64,000 bases of DNA from Closterium sp. Naga37s-1 (GCA_947471745.1 CANJKZ010000503.1:62001-126000), one strand, 5' to 3'; positions 37,256 through 50,430 are shown, counted from the stretch's first letter. The notes: generated by a model from the sequence alone, not told the origin. Translations and numbers: made by a program.

Positions 37256-40200
37256 CGTGGCTCTGGGCAGAGGAGTGGCTCCGGTGGTGGTCCGCGCCAG
37301 CAGCAGCAGCGCAGTCGTGAGACCCCGTCCCCCCAGCAGCTTCGTGAGTGGTACGCTAGGCGTCAGCGAGGTGGGGGTACTGGTCCCTGCACCTACGTCC
37401 TCCGTACCGGCGACCGCGCTGGTGAGCAGTGCGGGGGCCCGCACTCCACCCAGCGCTGCTTCGGCCGCCTGACGGACGCGTGGCGTCACCAGTTCCCTGA
37501 CGCCACTGAGATCCCTCGCTGGGGAGAGCTGTCTAGGGCGGGGGTTGCTATCTTTGATCTTGATTATGATGCTATTCTTGCTGCCATGTATGCTGTGTCT
37601 ACTAGTGATGAGGGTGACTGTTACCTGTGTGTTCCGCCTGACCCGGGCATTGAGGCTGCTGCTCTCGGTGCTGGTGAGGCTGCTGCTCTAGGTGCTAGTG
37701 CGTCTGCTGCCCCAGGTGCTGGTGAGTCTGCTCTCTCAGGTACCACGTCGGCTCAGGCCTTACACACCTTCACCCTTGACTCGGGTGCTTCCCGCTCCTT
37801 CTTTCGAGACCGCACCACGCTTACGCCGCTTAGTCGGCCGGTTGCGGTCTCCCTGGCGGACCCCTCTGGGGGTCCTGTCCTTGCTAGCTTCTCCACTGTC
37901 TTACCGTGCCCGGCAGCCCCCTCTGGCACCCTGTCAGGTCTCTAACTCCCCTCGTTCTCTACGAACTTGGTGAGTGGAGCTGATCTACAGGATAGGGGGG
38001 TTGACCAGTTCACTCCTGCGAGTCAGCGGGTGACCCACTGCACGTGTGCTCGGACGGGCCGACACTTGGCCACGTTTACCCGTCGGCCGGGGTCGAGCCT
38101 GTACACACTGACTACCGAGTCTCCTCCGGTTGCTGAGTCTGGTCAGGTAGCTGCGTCGAGTCAGGTGTTTGCTGCAGCGTCCAGGTCTGGTCCTGAGTCT
38201 GCGCCCTGCTCGTGTCGTCTCCTGTCCCACCAGACTCTCCTCTGGCACCACCGCCTTGGTCACCCCTCCCTGCCTCGTCTCCGAGGCATGGCCTCCCGTG
38301 TCCTTGTCTCTGGTCTCCCCCGGTTCCTTCCTCCCCTACCTACGGGGCCTGCCCCTACCTGCGTCCCCTGCGTCGAGGGGCGACAGCGCGCCGCCCCTCA
38401 CTCCTCCGAGTTTCCTCCGACAGAGGCTCCGCTGCAGACTCTTCACATGGACGTGTGGGGCCCCGCCCGCGTCCGTGGCCAGGGTCACGAGCGTTACTTC
38501 CTGTTGGTGGTTGACGACTACTCGCGTTACACCACGGTGTTCCCCTTGCGCAGCAAGGGTGACGTCGCTGAGGTGTTGATCGACTGGATCCGCGCAGCTC
38601 GTCTCCAGCTCAGAGAGAGTTTCGGCTCGGACTTTTCTGTTCTGCGTCTGCACTCTGACAGAGGCGGGGAGTTTTCCTCTGCCCTTCTGGGAGCCTTCTG
38701 TCGTGCACAGGGCATCCGCCAGACCTTCACGCTTCCGGCCTCTCCACAGCAAAATGGGATTGCTGAGCGCCGCATTGGCATGGTCATGGACGTCGCTCGT
38801 ACGTCCATGATCCATGCGGCTGCCCCCCATTTTCTGTGGCCGTTTGCGGTTCAGTACGCAGCGCATCAGCTCAACCTTCAGCCCCGGGTCTCCTTGCCAG
38901 AGACCTCCCCCACCTTGCGGTGGACGGGGAAGGTTGGCGATGCGTCTGCGTTTCGGGTCTGGGGATCTCGGGCGTTTGTCCGCGACTTGTCTGCGGACAA
39001 GCTGTCCCCCCGTGCTGTTCCCTGCGTCTTCCTTGGCGCTGGTGCTGTCGCTGGGGGTACTGGTGCTGTCCCTGCTGGTTCTGGAGGCGCTGCGCGGCCG
39101 AGGCCGTACTTCATTCCGCTCCTTGAGCAGGTTCTTGGTCTCCCGCCCTCTACTGGTCCTGCTCCTCCCTTAGAGTGTCCACAGCCTTTCCAGTCGCGGT
39201 CACAGTTACAGCCCGCCTCCCCCCTACCTGCTCCTTCTCCCTACACTGGTCCTACTGGAGGTCTTGCTGAGCGTCGTGAGCCTGCGTCTCGTCCTGCGTC
39301 GCCTGTTCGTGCTGCTCGCACTAGTGGTCGTGCTCCGCGTCCGCGTCCTCCTGCGGTCCCCGACACACACCAGATGGCACTGCGTCCTTCCACTGCTCCT
39401 CTGCGTGTCCCGTTGCCGTCTCCTCCAGAGTCCTCTCTTCCTGTTCTTGCTGACCCGGAGTCTGACTCTCTTCGTGCTGCCAGTCCTACTATCACGCGTC
39501 TCCTGGCTACTGTTGTCACTGACCCTTCCTTTGAGTCCACTGCTGCGTCTGCCCTAGTTGCTGAGCTTGTCGACTTTGCTGCTCGCTGTCGTCTCGACTA
39601 CTCTGCTAGTCTTGTTGCTGAGTCTGAGTCTGTCTGTCCTCTGTCCGTCGGGGGTGAGTGTGCTCTTAGCACGGACGTCCTTGAGGACAGGCAGGAGGAG
39701 TTCTAGTGTTTTGCTGCTGCTTTGCCTCATCTCGTGTCCACGCTGATTGCCCCTAAGGGAGACCCGGATGCACCAGACATCCCGACTCCTCGATCGTACG
39801 CTGAGGCGATCGAGGGTCCCTACTCCTCACAGTGGCAGTCAGCCATGGATGCAGAGATGGCTTCCTGGAAGTCCACAGGCACCTACGTCGACGAGGTTCC
39901 CCCACCTGGGGCGAACATCGTCAGTGGCATGTGGATTTTCAGGGTGAAGCGGCCGCCGGGTTCTCCGCCTGTCTTCAAGGCGCGTTACGTGGCTCGAGGC
40001 TTCAGTCAGCGGCAGGGAGTTGACTACTTTCAGACCTTCTCTCCCACCCCGAAGATGACCACTCTTCGGGTGCTGCTGCACATAGCCGCTCAGCGTGACT
40101 ACGAGCTTCACTCTCTTGACTTCAGCATAGCTTTCCTGCAGGGCAGCCTGCACGAGGAGATCTGGCTGCGCCGCCCACCTGGCTTCACTGGGTCGTTTCC

Positions 40201-41556
40201 TCCTGGTACCTAGTGGAGCCTCCGGCGGCCAGTCTACGGTCTCCGCCAGGCGCCCCGTGAGTGGCACGACACACTGAGGACTACACTTGCGGCTCTTGGG
40301 TTTGCTCCTTCTACAGCCGACCCGTCGCTGTTTCTGCGCACCGACACCTCTTTGCCGCCGTTCTACATCCTCGTGTACGTCGACGACTTGGTCTTTGCCA
40401 CTGCTGACACTGCTGGACTCGCCCACGTGAAGTCCGAGCTGCAGAAGAGACACACGTGCACAGACCTGGGTGAACTGCGCAGCTACCTTGGCTTGCAGAT
40501 CACCCGGGACAGAGCACAGCGCACCATTACCCTGACTCAGTCACACATGGTGCAGCAGGTCCTTCAGCGCTTCGACTTCACGTACTCCTCGCCTCAGGCC
40601 ACTCCTCTGTCTACTCGCCACTCACTCTCAGCTCTGCCTTCGGACGAGTCCGTAGAGCCGAGTGGCCCGTACCCAGAGCTTGTTGGCTGCCTCATGTACC
40701 TGATGACCTGCACACGACCTGACCTTGCATACCCTCTTAGCATCTTGGCACGCTATGTTGCTCCTGGGAGACACCGACCAGAGCACATGGCTGCAGCGAA
40801 GAGGGTGTTGCGCTACTTGTGCAGTACGTCGGGCATGGGGCTAGTGCTTGGAGGGCGATGTCGAGTGGTCCTCACAGGTCACGCAGACGCTTCTTGGGCT
40901 GACGACCAGGCTACGCAGCGATCGTCACATGGTTACACCTTCAGCCTTGGCTCCGGCTCTGTTTCGTGGCGGTCTACCGGCTCGTCTTCTGTTCTCGGCT
41001 CCAGCTGTGAGGCTGAGATCTACGCGGGGGCCATGGCTGCACAGGAGCTATGCTGGCTCACCTACCTGCTGACTGACCTAGGAGAGCCGCCTTGTTCTCC
41101 TCCAGTTCTGTACGTAGACAACAAGGCCATGCTGGCCTTGTGTCGGGAGCACAGACTGGAGCACAGAACGAAGCACATTGCTCTTCGCTACTTCCTTGCT
41201 CGTGAGCTGCAGCAGTGTGGTCAGCTGCGCCTTGCTTACGTGGCCTCTGAGGCCAACAATGCTGATATCTTTTCCAAGGCACTTCCGCCTTGTGATCTTC
41301 AGCGCTTCTATACGATGCTAGGTCTTGTGCCTACTTGGCCTCACTTTCTCACTTCTTGACCTTGCTTGTACTGTGATCTTTCTATACCTGCACTTGCTTG
41401 TTTACCTTTATATATGATCTTGCATGTGAACTGGCCTTGTGGCCTTGCTCTTGTGCTCGGAATGTGTGGTGACGTTGTGATCCACCCTGAGCTTGCTTTG
41501 CTTTGCTTGACTGGTCTTGTGACCTCTTGTTCTCCCCCACTTTGCCTATGGGGGTG

Positions 41557-41680
41557 TGTCAAACGCATATGCTATAGTCTGTGTAGGCTGTAGTGGGGTA
41601 GACAATATGGGGTACAACATTTCTAGGTTTTCCTACTTGTACCCACCTCTTTCCTATTCATTCATTCCTCATTCTTCACA
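41557..41680 (+). repeat. 3' LTR of E2
   Basis: 124 bp, preceded by the polypurine tract and followed by the GTTTT target duplication. Confidence 0.93.
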
Positions 41681-42734
41681 GTTTTTTGTTAAGGGGCGGA
41701 TACGTCGGTATCGGCATCTTCGCGCGTGGTGCGTCACGCCACCAGGACTCCACACCGTCCTCGTCCTCGGCAGTTGTGTCACGGTCGAGGAACACGTCTT
41801 CCTCGTCGCCCGCTGCACCGTCGCCACCAGCTTCACCGTCGCCTCCAGTTTCGCCGGCGCCGCTGTCATGTTTGTCGGCGGCCACATCATCGTCGGCGCC
41901 CACAGCCGACTCATCCCACGCGCAGGCTTCTGGTTGTCCCCACCGTGGTGCAGGCGCCGGAGCTTGGATGCGTGCATCGGGGGCCTTGGGTGTGTCCGCT
42001 TCAGCTAACCATTCGTCGAACGTGGACGGTAAATACAGTTGGAGCACGGGCCATTGGTGAGCAACTGCCGTAACAGACTCAGGCGGATTCGGAGGAGCGG
42101 GAGGTGCGGGAGGTGCGGGTGGAGCAGGAGGCGTAGGAGGAGCAGGAGGAGCAGGGGGTGCAGGGGGATCTGGTGGCACTGGAGGTGCTGGTGGCTCACG
42201 GGTATACCACCCGTCCTCGGTAAGTCACCATGTGCGGCGTGGCTTTTTCTTGAAGAGGATGTGAGTCCCACTAAATTCCGCCATGGCTTCGCCTGCCAAG
42301 CGGGGTTGACAAGAAACTGAATGAAAAAATTAGAGAAGAGGGTAAAGAAATGGGCAACGACGGTGACCCCTGCTGCGTGGCGGCTCGGGTTCCTCGTCGA
42401 TGACAAGCAGGAAACCCCCGCCTACTCCCGTAGAGGCGCCTGCGTGGCAGCATCTACGCTGCGCTGGCAGGGAATCTTGCTGAACCTTCGAGATGGTTCT
42501 GCCCGAATGCACATGCCACGCAGCGCATGCGGCTCTGATTGGGCCGCACAGCAACATCCTCGTCACGGCTGTCACATTCGATGTTTCCAGACAACATTGT
42601 ACGGTGGGAAACCGAACCGCTGCGGTTTCTGCCTCAAAACCATGCACGATCCCACTTGGTGCATGGTCGGTTGAATTCGCCTTATTGAGAGCTTCACAAT
42701 GGTGTGTTTAAAATTGATTTTCATTTTATCCTTT

Positions 42735-42841
42735 ATACAAGCGCATGCGCTTATAAATCTGACTCAATTATAAGCGCACCCCCCCAAAAAACAATGTTTT
42801 ATTATAAGCGCAGGTGCGCTTATATCGGGGGTATTACGGTA
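42735..42841. repeat. Right terminal and subterminal repeats of the pogo-like transposon
   Basis: Reads ...GCGCTTATATCGGGGGTATT ACGGTA to the tip, inverted relative to 28498. ATAAGCGCA and GCGCTTATA occur at about 42740-42755, 42769, 42805 and 42817. Confidence 0.8.
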
Positions 42842-43262
42842 TTGGAGGAGCGTGTCTTTGCGCAAAAACCAAGCCGAAAAGGCTCTAACAGGTGTATTTG
42901 AACACGGGCCACTCGAAAATGCAATAACATTCAGGTTGTTGAATATTTTCTCTACGCTTATAGGGATGCGTTTTCGAAGCATTTGTCAGCAAAAACAGCC
43001 GATCATAGGCGTCGGATTTTTTTTTTTTTTTTTTTTTTTTGCGCAGACCTAAGCCGAAAAGGCTCTAATAGATGTATTTGAGCATAAGCCATTCGTATAT
43101 GCAATAACATTCAGGTTTTTTAGCGCTTTTACCTACCACTATATGGATTTGTGCGTTTTCTAAGCATTTGTCGACAAAAACAGTATTCTTTCCGCAAGAA
43201 CCAAGACGAAAAGGCTCTAATAGGCGTATTTGAATATAAGCCGCTTAGTAATTAGACGTAAC
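42842..43262. repeat. Satellite Sat-A, left block
   Basis: About two and a half units of an AT-rich tandem repeat with period about 150-180 bp. Landmark motifs are TTTGCGCAA, AACCAAGCCGAAAAGGCTC, ATGCAATAACATTCAGG and CAAAAACAGCC. A run of T lies at about 43018-43040. The same family reappears at 57726-58585. Confidence 0.85.
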
Positions 43263-43429
43263 AACATGCACTACAGGCCCGCATACCGACCAAACAGACC
43301 AGCGCATTACTTATGTTTGTAGAGATGCAGTTAATACCATATTCTTACCAGTCCACTAGATTAGGCCTTCCACTTCAACAACACTAGCTTATAACCTTTC
43401 CGATCCACATAATGTGGGAGATTTCAAGG
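43263..43429. repeat. Satellite Sat-B fragment
   Basis: Matches part of the Sat-B unit at 51500-51670 (TGTTTGTAGAGATGCAGTTA, TTAGGCCTTC, ATCCACATAAT-TGGGAGATTTC). The fragment ends at the TTCCCCGC target site of the non-autonomous hAT element. Confidence 0.82.
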
Positions 43430-43463
43430 TTCCCCGCCAGGGATTTTTTTTGGATTTCCACTA

Positions 43464-43589
43464 TGTCAAACATTATATATGTTTCTGTTGTGTAGGCTAC
43501 AGTGGGTTAGCCTTTAGGGGGTACATTTCACTAGGGTTTCCTACTTGTACTCCAACAACTTTCTAGTTCATCACTTCTTGTTTCTGACA
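43464..43589 (+). repeat. 5' LTR of E3
   Basis: TGTCAAACATT...TTTCTGACA, 126 bp; shares only the GTAGGCT-CAGTGGGTTAG core with the LTRs of E2 and E4, so E3 is a different copia family. Confidence 0.93.
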
Positions 43590-46500
43590 TGGTATCAGAG
43601 CTTAGGTTCTAGACCTAAGGGCCCACCGTTCCGCTAGAGGTGCCCTCGTGCGCCCCCTTTTTTTTAGCGCCCTCGTGCGCCTCTCCCCTAGTGCGCCCTC
43701 GTGCGCTCTCCTCTCACGTTGCCCGTGTGCAGCCCGCTAGCAGCCCGAGCGCGGCCCCGCCGCTTTAGCGCGCGTAGGAAATCCGCCGCCTAGGGCGGCC
43801 CGATTTTTTCTCGCGAGCCCCAGCAGGCCGTCGCCCGTAGGCTCCGCTCGCCCCTAGGCCGACGCGCGACCCACAGCCGCCCGCCCGCAGGTCGCAGCCA
43901 GCGCGCCGCGGCGATCGCGCATCGGCTGCTGCAGCTTGTGCTTAGCCGCCGCTAGAACGCAGCCGCGGCCCGCGCGCAGCCGCACCCTAGGCGCCGCCGC
44001 GCACCGAGCATAGGCCCGCCGTCGCGCCGCCATACCTACCCGAGCCGCGCCGCCCGAGTCGCGCCGCCCGAGTCGCGCCGCCCGAGTCGCGCCGCCCGAG
44101 TCGCACCACCCTGACCGAGCCGCGCCGCCCTACCTGCAGCAACTGCTCTTCCTGCTCCTACTGCTACTACTGTTGCTACTGCTAGTACTGCTACTGCTAC
44201 TCCTGCTACTGCCACTATGGCCAGTCCCACTGTTCTCACCTTTGACGCCGAGGGCCGCCCGATTAAGTTCGATGTCTGGCTTGATGACCTTCACCTGTAC
44301 CTACAGATCACTGCCAAGGACGATGTTTCCCTCTATGACCACACGTCCTGCGCTGCTCCCGCACCTGCTGCTACTGCTGACAGTACTGCTCGCTCACAGT
44401 GGCAGACTCGTGACGCCCATGCTCGCCTAGCCGTTCGCAGCCACCTGCCGTTAGATGAGCGCGAGCACTTCGGCCAGCATAAGACCGCTAAGGAGCTGTA
44501 TGACGCTGTAGTTGCCCGCTACTCCTCCCCTGCCACTGCTGCGATAGGCCGTCTCTCACTGCCCCACCTCTTCCCCGATCTGTCTGCCTTTGCCACTGTA
44601 GCTGACCTCATCACTCACCTCCGTACTAGTGATCTCCGCTACCGTGCCGCACTCCCCCCCGATTTCCTAGCCAAGAACCCCCCCCCGATGTACCTCACCC
44701 TCTACCACCTGGTCACTCGCCTCCCTGACTCTCTTCGCGCTGTCAGGGACCACTTTCTCGCTCTCTCCCCCACAGACCTCACTGTCGACCTACTCGAGAA
44801 GAAACTCCTCGCAGCTGAGAAGAGCATTGTAGCTGTAGGTGCCTCTCGTGGCGACCCTTGCACTCCCTTCTTTGAGGGATGTTCCCCCTCCCCCCTTCTC
44901 CCCTCCATTGCATCTGCTGCTGCTGTCGACTACCTCGGTGCTGAGGGGGTCGGAGCTGCGTTCGCTCCCAGTGGGAGGCGCAGGGGCGGCAGGGGCAAGG
45001 GGGGCCGGGTTGGAGGAGGCGGCGGCGGGGGAGGTGGTGGTGGAGGGGGTGGAGGGGGCGGCGGCGGTGGCGGCAGTGGTGGGAGTGGTGCTGGTGGTGG
45101 GGGGGGCAGTGGCGGAGCCGGGGGTGCTGGAGGCGGCGGTGGTGGAAGTGGAGGTGGTGGTGGTGGCAGTGGTGGCGGCGGTGGAGCTGGTGGAGGGCGC
45201 GGTGGAGCGGTGCAGCGTGGCGGGTTCGGCGGAGGCCAGAGGCAGCAGCAGCAGCGTCCCAGCGAGCCCCCGTCGCCCCAGCAGCTCCGTGAGTGGTACT
45301 CTCAGCGTGGGGGGTCTGGGGGTGGAGGTACCTGCCCGTACGTCATCCGCACAGGTGACCGCACTGGCCAGACTTGTGGGAAGTTTCACACGGCGCAGCG
45401 CTGTTTCTTTCGCCTCGACGACGCCTGGCGCGAGCAGTTCCCTGACGCCTCTGAGCTGCCCCGCTGGGCTGATCTGCTTAGGAAGGGGATTGATATCTTT
45501 GCTCTTGATTATGAAGCTATCCTTGCTGCTATGTATGCATTGACTATTAGTGTTGAGGGTGACTGTTACCTGAGTGTACCGCCTGACCCGGGTATTGGGA
45601 CCAGTGAGGCTGCAGCTCTAGGTGCTAGCGCGTCTGCTGCTCTAGGTCCTGGTGAGGCTACAACCCTAGGTGCTAGTGCGTCTACGTGTGCTGGTACCGC
45701 ACCTACTGAGGCACTGCACACCTTCACACTGGACTCAGGTGCTTCCCGCTGTTTCTTCCGCGACCGCACTGCCCTAGAGCAGCTCCCCAGACCGGTTGCT
45801 GTCTCCCTGGCTGACCCCTCAGGGGGTCCGGTCCTTGCGACCTCCACCACTGCCCTCCCTTGTCCTGCTGTCCCGTCTGGCACGCTGTCGGGCCTCTACC
45901 TCCCCTCGTTCTCTACGAACTTGGTGGCGGGTTCCGCGCTCCAGGACGCGGGTGTTCACCAGTTCACCCCGGCCTACGAGCGTGTGACGCACTGCACGTG
46001 CGCCCGGACGGGTCGTCACCTGGCTACCTTCACTCGGCAGCCGGGGTCGGACTTGTACACACTGACCACTGAGTCCCCTCAGGTAGCTGCGTCTGCGTCT
46101 GCGTCTGCGTCACGTCAGCTGTCGGCCCCCTGCTCGTGTCGCTCCCTGTCACACAGGACTGTCCTCTGGCACCACCGCCTTGGTCACCCGTCAGTGCAGC
46201 GCCTTCGCGGCATGCACTCCAGGTACCTTGTCTCTGGTCTTCCCAGAGTTCTCCCTCCCCTGCCACCCTCACCTGCTCCTCCCTGTCTTCCCTGTGTCGA
46301 GGGGCGGCAGCGCGCCGCTCCTCACTCTTCCTCGTTCCCTCCCACAGAGGCTCCCCTGCAGACTCTCCACCTGGACGTGTAGGGCCCCGCCCGCGTCCGG
46401 GGACAGGGCCACGAGCGGTACTTTCTGCTGGTCGTCGACGACTACACGCGCTACACCACGGTCTTCCCCTTGCGTACCAAGGGTGAGGTCCCTGATGTCT

Positions 46501-49500
46501 TGATCCCCTGGATCCGCGCTGCTCGTCTCCAGCTCCGCGAGCGGTTCCAGTCGGACTTTCCTGTCCTACGTCTGCACTCTGACAGAGGTGGCGAGTATTC
46601 CTCTGACCTCTTGGCTGCCTACTGTGCGGAGCACGGCATCCGCCAGACGTTCACTCTCCCGGCCTCTCTGCAGCAGAATGGGTTTGCTGAGCGCCGCATT
46701 GGTCTTGTCATGGAGGTCGCTCGTACCTCCATGATCCATGCGGCTGCCCCCCATTTCCTGTGGCCGTTTGCAGTGCAGTACGCCGCGCATCAGCTCAACC
46801 TCTGGCCCCGTGTCTCTGTTTCGGAGACCTCGCCTACCTTGCGTTGGACGGGGGAGGTTGGCGATGCGTCGGTGTTCCGAGTCTGGGGATGTCGAGCCTT
46901 TGTCCGTGATACGTCCGCGGACAAGCTCTCCTCCCGCGCCGTTCCCTGTGTCTTCCTTGGCTTTGTCCCTGACGCGCCTGGCTGGCAGTTTTACCACCCC
47001 ACCTCGCGCCGTGTCTTCGCCTCTTAGGACGTCACCTTTGACGAGTCGGTACCCTTTTACCGTCTCTTCCCCTACCGCACTGCCCCGCTCCCCCCCCCGC
47101 CGCTCTTCCTCACCCCAGGTGTCCCGTCGGTAGACCCCCTCCCTCCCCAGGGTGCTGCTCCCTCAGGTGTTTCCCAGGTAGACCCGGTCGAGCCTGTCGA
47201 GGTAGCTGTTGACTCTGGTCCTGCGCGAGGTGCTAAGCGTGCTGAGCCTGGTGGTGCTGGGTCTGGGGGTACTGAGACTGGGGGTGCTGAGCCTGGGGGT
47301 GCGGAGACTGGGGGTGCTGAGTCTGGGGGTGCGGAGACTGCGGGTGGTGAGCCTGGGGGTGCTGCGACTGGGGGTGCTGAGCCTAGAGGAGCGGAGGCTG
47401 GAGGTTCTGAGACTGACTGTACTGCGCCTGTTGGCGCTCCCTCTTCACAGCAGCTGCGTGAGTGGTACTCCCAGCGTTACAGCCTCCGTAGTGGGGCTAC
47501 TGGAGCTGGGAGGTCTGCTGGAGTTGGGGCTGGTGGCCCTGCGGGTACGGTGTCGCGGCCGGAGCCTCCCTCCCCGCAGCGGCTGCGTGAGTGGTACGCT
47601 CGGCGCTGCAGCCTCCGGAGTGGAGCTCCTGGTGTTGAGGTACAGCCCGCTGGAGGCCCTACTGCTGCAGGAGGTTCTGGAGCTGCTGGAGGTGCTGCTG
47701 GTGCTGGAGCTGCTGGAGGTGCTGCTGGTGCTGGTTCGGCTGGAGGTTCTGGAGCTGCTGGAGGTGCTGCTGGTGCTGGAGCTGCTGGAGGTGCTGCTGG
47801 TGCTGCTGGAGGTTCTGGAGCTGCTGGAGGTGCTGCTGGTGCTGCTGGAGGTACTGGAGCTGCTGGAGGTGCTGCTGGTGCTGGTTCGGCTGGAGGTTCT
47901 GGTGCTGTCTCTGCTGCTTCTGGGGGCACTTCACGGCCGCGGCCGTACTTCGTTCCGCTCCTTCAGCAGGTTCTTGGTCAGCCGCCTCCTCCTAGTCCTC
48001 CCCCCTCCTTAGAGTGTCCTCCGTCTGTCCAGTCGCAGTCACAGCTACCCCCTGCCTCGCCACTTCCTGGTCCTTCTCCCTACACTGGTCCGACAGGCGG
48101 TCTTATAGAGCGTCGTGAGCCTGAGTCTCGTCCTGTGTCGCCTGTGTCTCGTCCTGTGTCACCTGTTAGTGCTGCTCGCACTGGTCGCCGTGTTCTGCGT
48201 GAGCGTCCTCCACCTGTCCCTGGCACACACTACATGACTCTGCGTCCTTCCACTGCTCCACAGCGTGTCCCTCTGCCGTCTCCTCCTGCGTCCTCTCTTC
48301 CTGTTCTTGCTGACCCGGAGTCTGACTCTCTTCGTGCTGCCAGTCCTACTGTCACGCGTCTCCTGGCCACTGCTGTCACTGACCCTTCCTTTGAGTCTGC
48401 TGCTGCGTCTGCCCTAGTTGCTGAGCTTGTCGACTTTGCTGCTCACTGTCGTCTAGACTACGCCGCCAGTCTTGTTGCTGAGTCTGACTGTCCTCCGTCC
48501 GTCGGGGGTGAGTGTGCTCTAGGCACGGACGTCCTTGAGGACTGACAGGAGGACCTTGAGTGTCTTGCAGCCGCTGCGCCTCATCTCGTGTCCATGCTGA
48601 TTGCCCATGAGGGAGACCCGGATGCTCCAGACATCCCGACCCCGCGCTCTTACGCTGAGGCGATCGCGGGTGAGTACTCCTCTCAGTGGCAGTCAGCCAT
48701 GGATGCAGAGATGGCATCCTGGAAGTCCACTGGCACTTACGTCGACGAGGTTCCCCCTCCTGGGGCGAACATCGTCAGTGGCATGTGGATTTTCAGGGTG
48801 AAGCGGCCGCCGGGTTCTCCGCCTGTCTTCAAGGCTCGTTACGTTGCTCGAGGCTTCAATCAGCGACAGGGATTAGACATCTTTCAGACCTTCTCCTCCA
48901 CCCCGAAGATGACCACTCTTCGGGTGCTACTGCACGTTGCTGCTCAGCGTGACTACGAGCTTCACTCTCTTGACTTTAGCACAGCTTTCTTGCAGGGCAG
49001 CCTGCACGAGGAGATCTGGCTGCGCCGCCCTCCTGGCTTCACTGGGTCGTTTCCTCTTGGTACCCAGTGGAGCCTCCGGCGGCCGGTCTACGGTCTCCGC
49101 CAGGCGCCACGTGAGTGGCACGACACAGTGAGGACTACTCTTGCGGCACTTGGGTTCACGCCTTCTACTGCTGACCCGTCGCTGTTTCTGCGCACCGACA
49201 CTTCGCTGCTGCCGTTCTACATCCTCGTGTACGTCGACGACTTGGTCTTTGCCACTGCTGACACTGAGGCTCTCGCCCACGTGAAGTCTGAGCTGCAGAA
49301 GAGACACACGTGCACAGACCTGGGTGAACTGCGCAGCTACCTTGGCTTGCAGATCACCCGGGACAGAGCACGCCGCACCATCACATTGACTCAGTCACAC
49401 ATGGTGCAGCAGGTCCTTCAGCGCTTCGGCTTCACCTGGTCCTCAGCACAGGCCACTCCTCTGGCTATAGGTCACTCGTTCTCAGCTCTGCCTTTGGATG

Positions 49501-50430
49501 AGTCCGTAGAGCCGAGTGGTCCTTACCTAGAGCTAGTTGGTTGCCTCATGTACCTGATGACTTGCACTCGTCCTGACCTAGCATACCCTCTTGGCCTTCA
49601 GGCCCGCTATGTGGCTCCTGGCAGGCACCGAAAGGTGCACTGGGATGCTGCAAAGAGGGTATTGCGCTACTTGTGCAGTACATCGGGCATGGGGCTCGTG
49701 CTTGGAGGAGGGAGCCCAGTTGTTCTCACTGGGCACTCAGACGCTTCTTGGGTTGACGACCAGGCTACTCAGCGGTCGTCACAGGGTTACACCTTCAGCC
49801 TTGGCTCTGGCTCAGTTTCTTGGCGTTCTACACATTCGTCTGCAGTTCTCAGCTCCAGTTGTGAGGCTGAGATCTACGCCACAGCCATGGCTGCACAGGA
49901 GTTACGCTGGCTCACCTACCTGCTGACCGACCTGGGAGAGCGGCCTCGTTCTCCTCCAGTGCTGTACGTCGACAACAAGGCTGCCATTGCCTTGTGTGAG
50001 GAGCACAGACTGGAGCACAGGACGAAGCACATCGCTCTACGTTACTTTCTGGCTCGAGAGTTGCAGCAGCGTGGTTAGCTTCGTCTGCGTTTTGTGGCTT
50101 CTCAGGCCAACACTGCTGATATATTCACCAAGGCACTTCAGTCTGGTGATCATCAGCGTTTCTGCACTTTGCTAGGGCTTGTGCCCACTTTTCCTCACTT
50201 GTTGTAGACTTTGCTTGTACTGTGATCTATATATCTATACCTGCATACTTGCTAGACATAGATCACTGTGATGTTTGTGCTACATATATGCCTCTGCATG
50301 TGAACTGGCCTTGTGGTCCTTTGCTTGTGATCAGAGTGTGTGGTGACGTTGTGATCCACCCTGAGCTTGCTTTGGTTTTCTTGACTGGTCCTGTGACCCC
50401 TTGTTCTCCCCCACTTAGCCTATGGGGGTG

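Larger units (their letters stand above)
35178..41680 (+). mobile_element. Ty1/copia element E2, inserted in the pogo-like transposase gene
   Basis: LTRs of 125 bp (35178-35302) and 124 bp (41557-41680), flanked by GTTTT (35173-35177 and 41681-41685). The primer-binding site TGGTATCAGAGC is at 35303 and the purine tract CTATGGGGGTG ends at 41556. A GC-rich leader of about 950 bp precedes gag. Gag has a UBN2-type capsid region (from about 36254: VLTFDAEGRAVDFEVWVDDL) and a long Gly linker. Then come the protease (DSGASRSFF), integrase (HSDRGGEF), reverse transcriptase (YVDDLVFA) and RNase H. About four breaks interrupt the coding region. The LTRs differ at about three positions, so the insertion is recent. 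Confidence 0.95.
33506..42284 (-). pseudogene. pogo/Tigger-type DDE transposase, interrupted
   Basis: Starts at ATG 42284 (MAEFSGTHILFKKKPRRTW), then a Pro/Ala-rich and acidic region to about 41690, where a copia element splits the gene. Past it, from about 35120, come a HTH region (QSYTAQEKLRWLVRLELAAS) and a CENP-B-like HTH (WTERFRKRWNLSVRMKTK). The DDE domain follows: first D in NADQTPLWLEMP (about 34450), second in LVLDSYRGHL (about 34070), third in CTADLQPLDVSINKSFK (about 33960). The C-terminal segment includes KKAFLTCGISNALDGSED. Likely introns: 34686-34565 (GTAAGT donor), about 34277-34207, and about 33868-33783. In-frame stops are seen at 42225-42227 (unless an N-terminal intron removes it) and 34386-34388. 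With these and the copia insertion the gene is inactive. Confidence 0.82.
28498..42841 (-). mobile_element. pogo/Tigger-like DNA transposon carrying two later insertions
   Basis: The ends are inverted: TACCGTATGGCCCCGGATAT at 28498 and, on the other strand from 42841, TACCGTAATACCCCCGATAT. Both run on into ATAAGCGCA repeats for about 100 bp. TA at each tip fits the TA target of the Tc1/mariner-pogo group. The transposase gene is on the minus strand. A hAT element occupies 28831-32736 and a copia element 35178-41680, so the original transposon was only about 3.9 kb. Its two outer flanks differ: TRS120 upstream DNA on the left, Sat-A repeat on the right. Confidence 0.88.

Noticed and set aside
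41366-41555. Small secreted-type protein after E2 RNase H
   Set aside because: It is the 3' untranslated part of the element, conserved among E1, E2 and E3, and runs into the polypurine tract.
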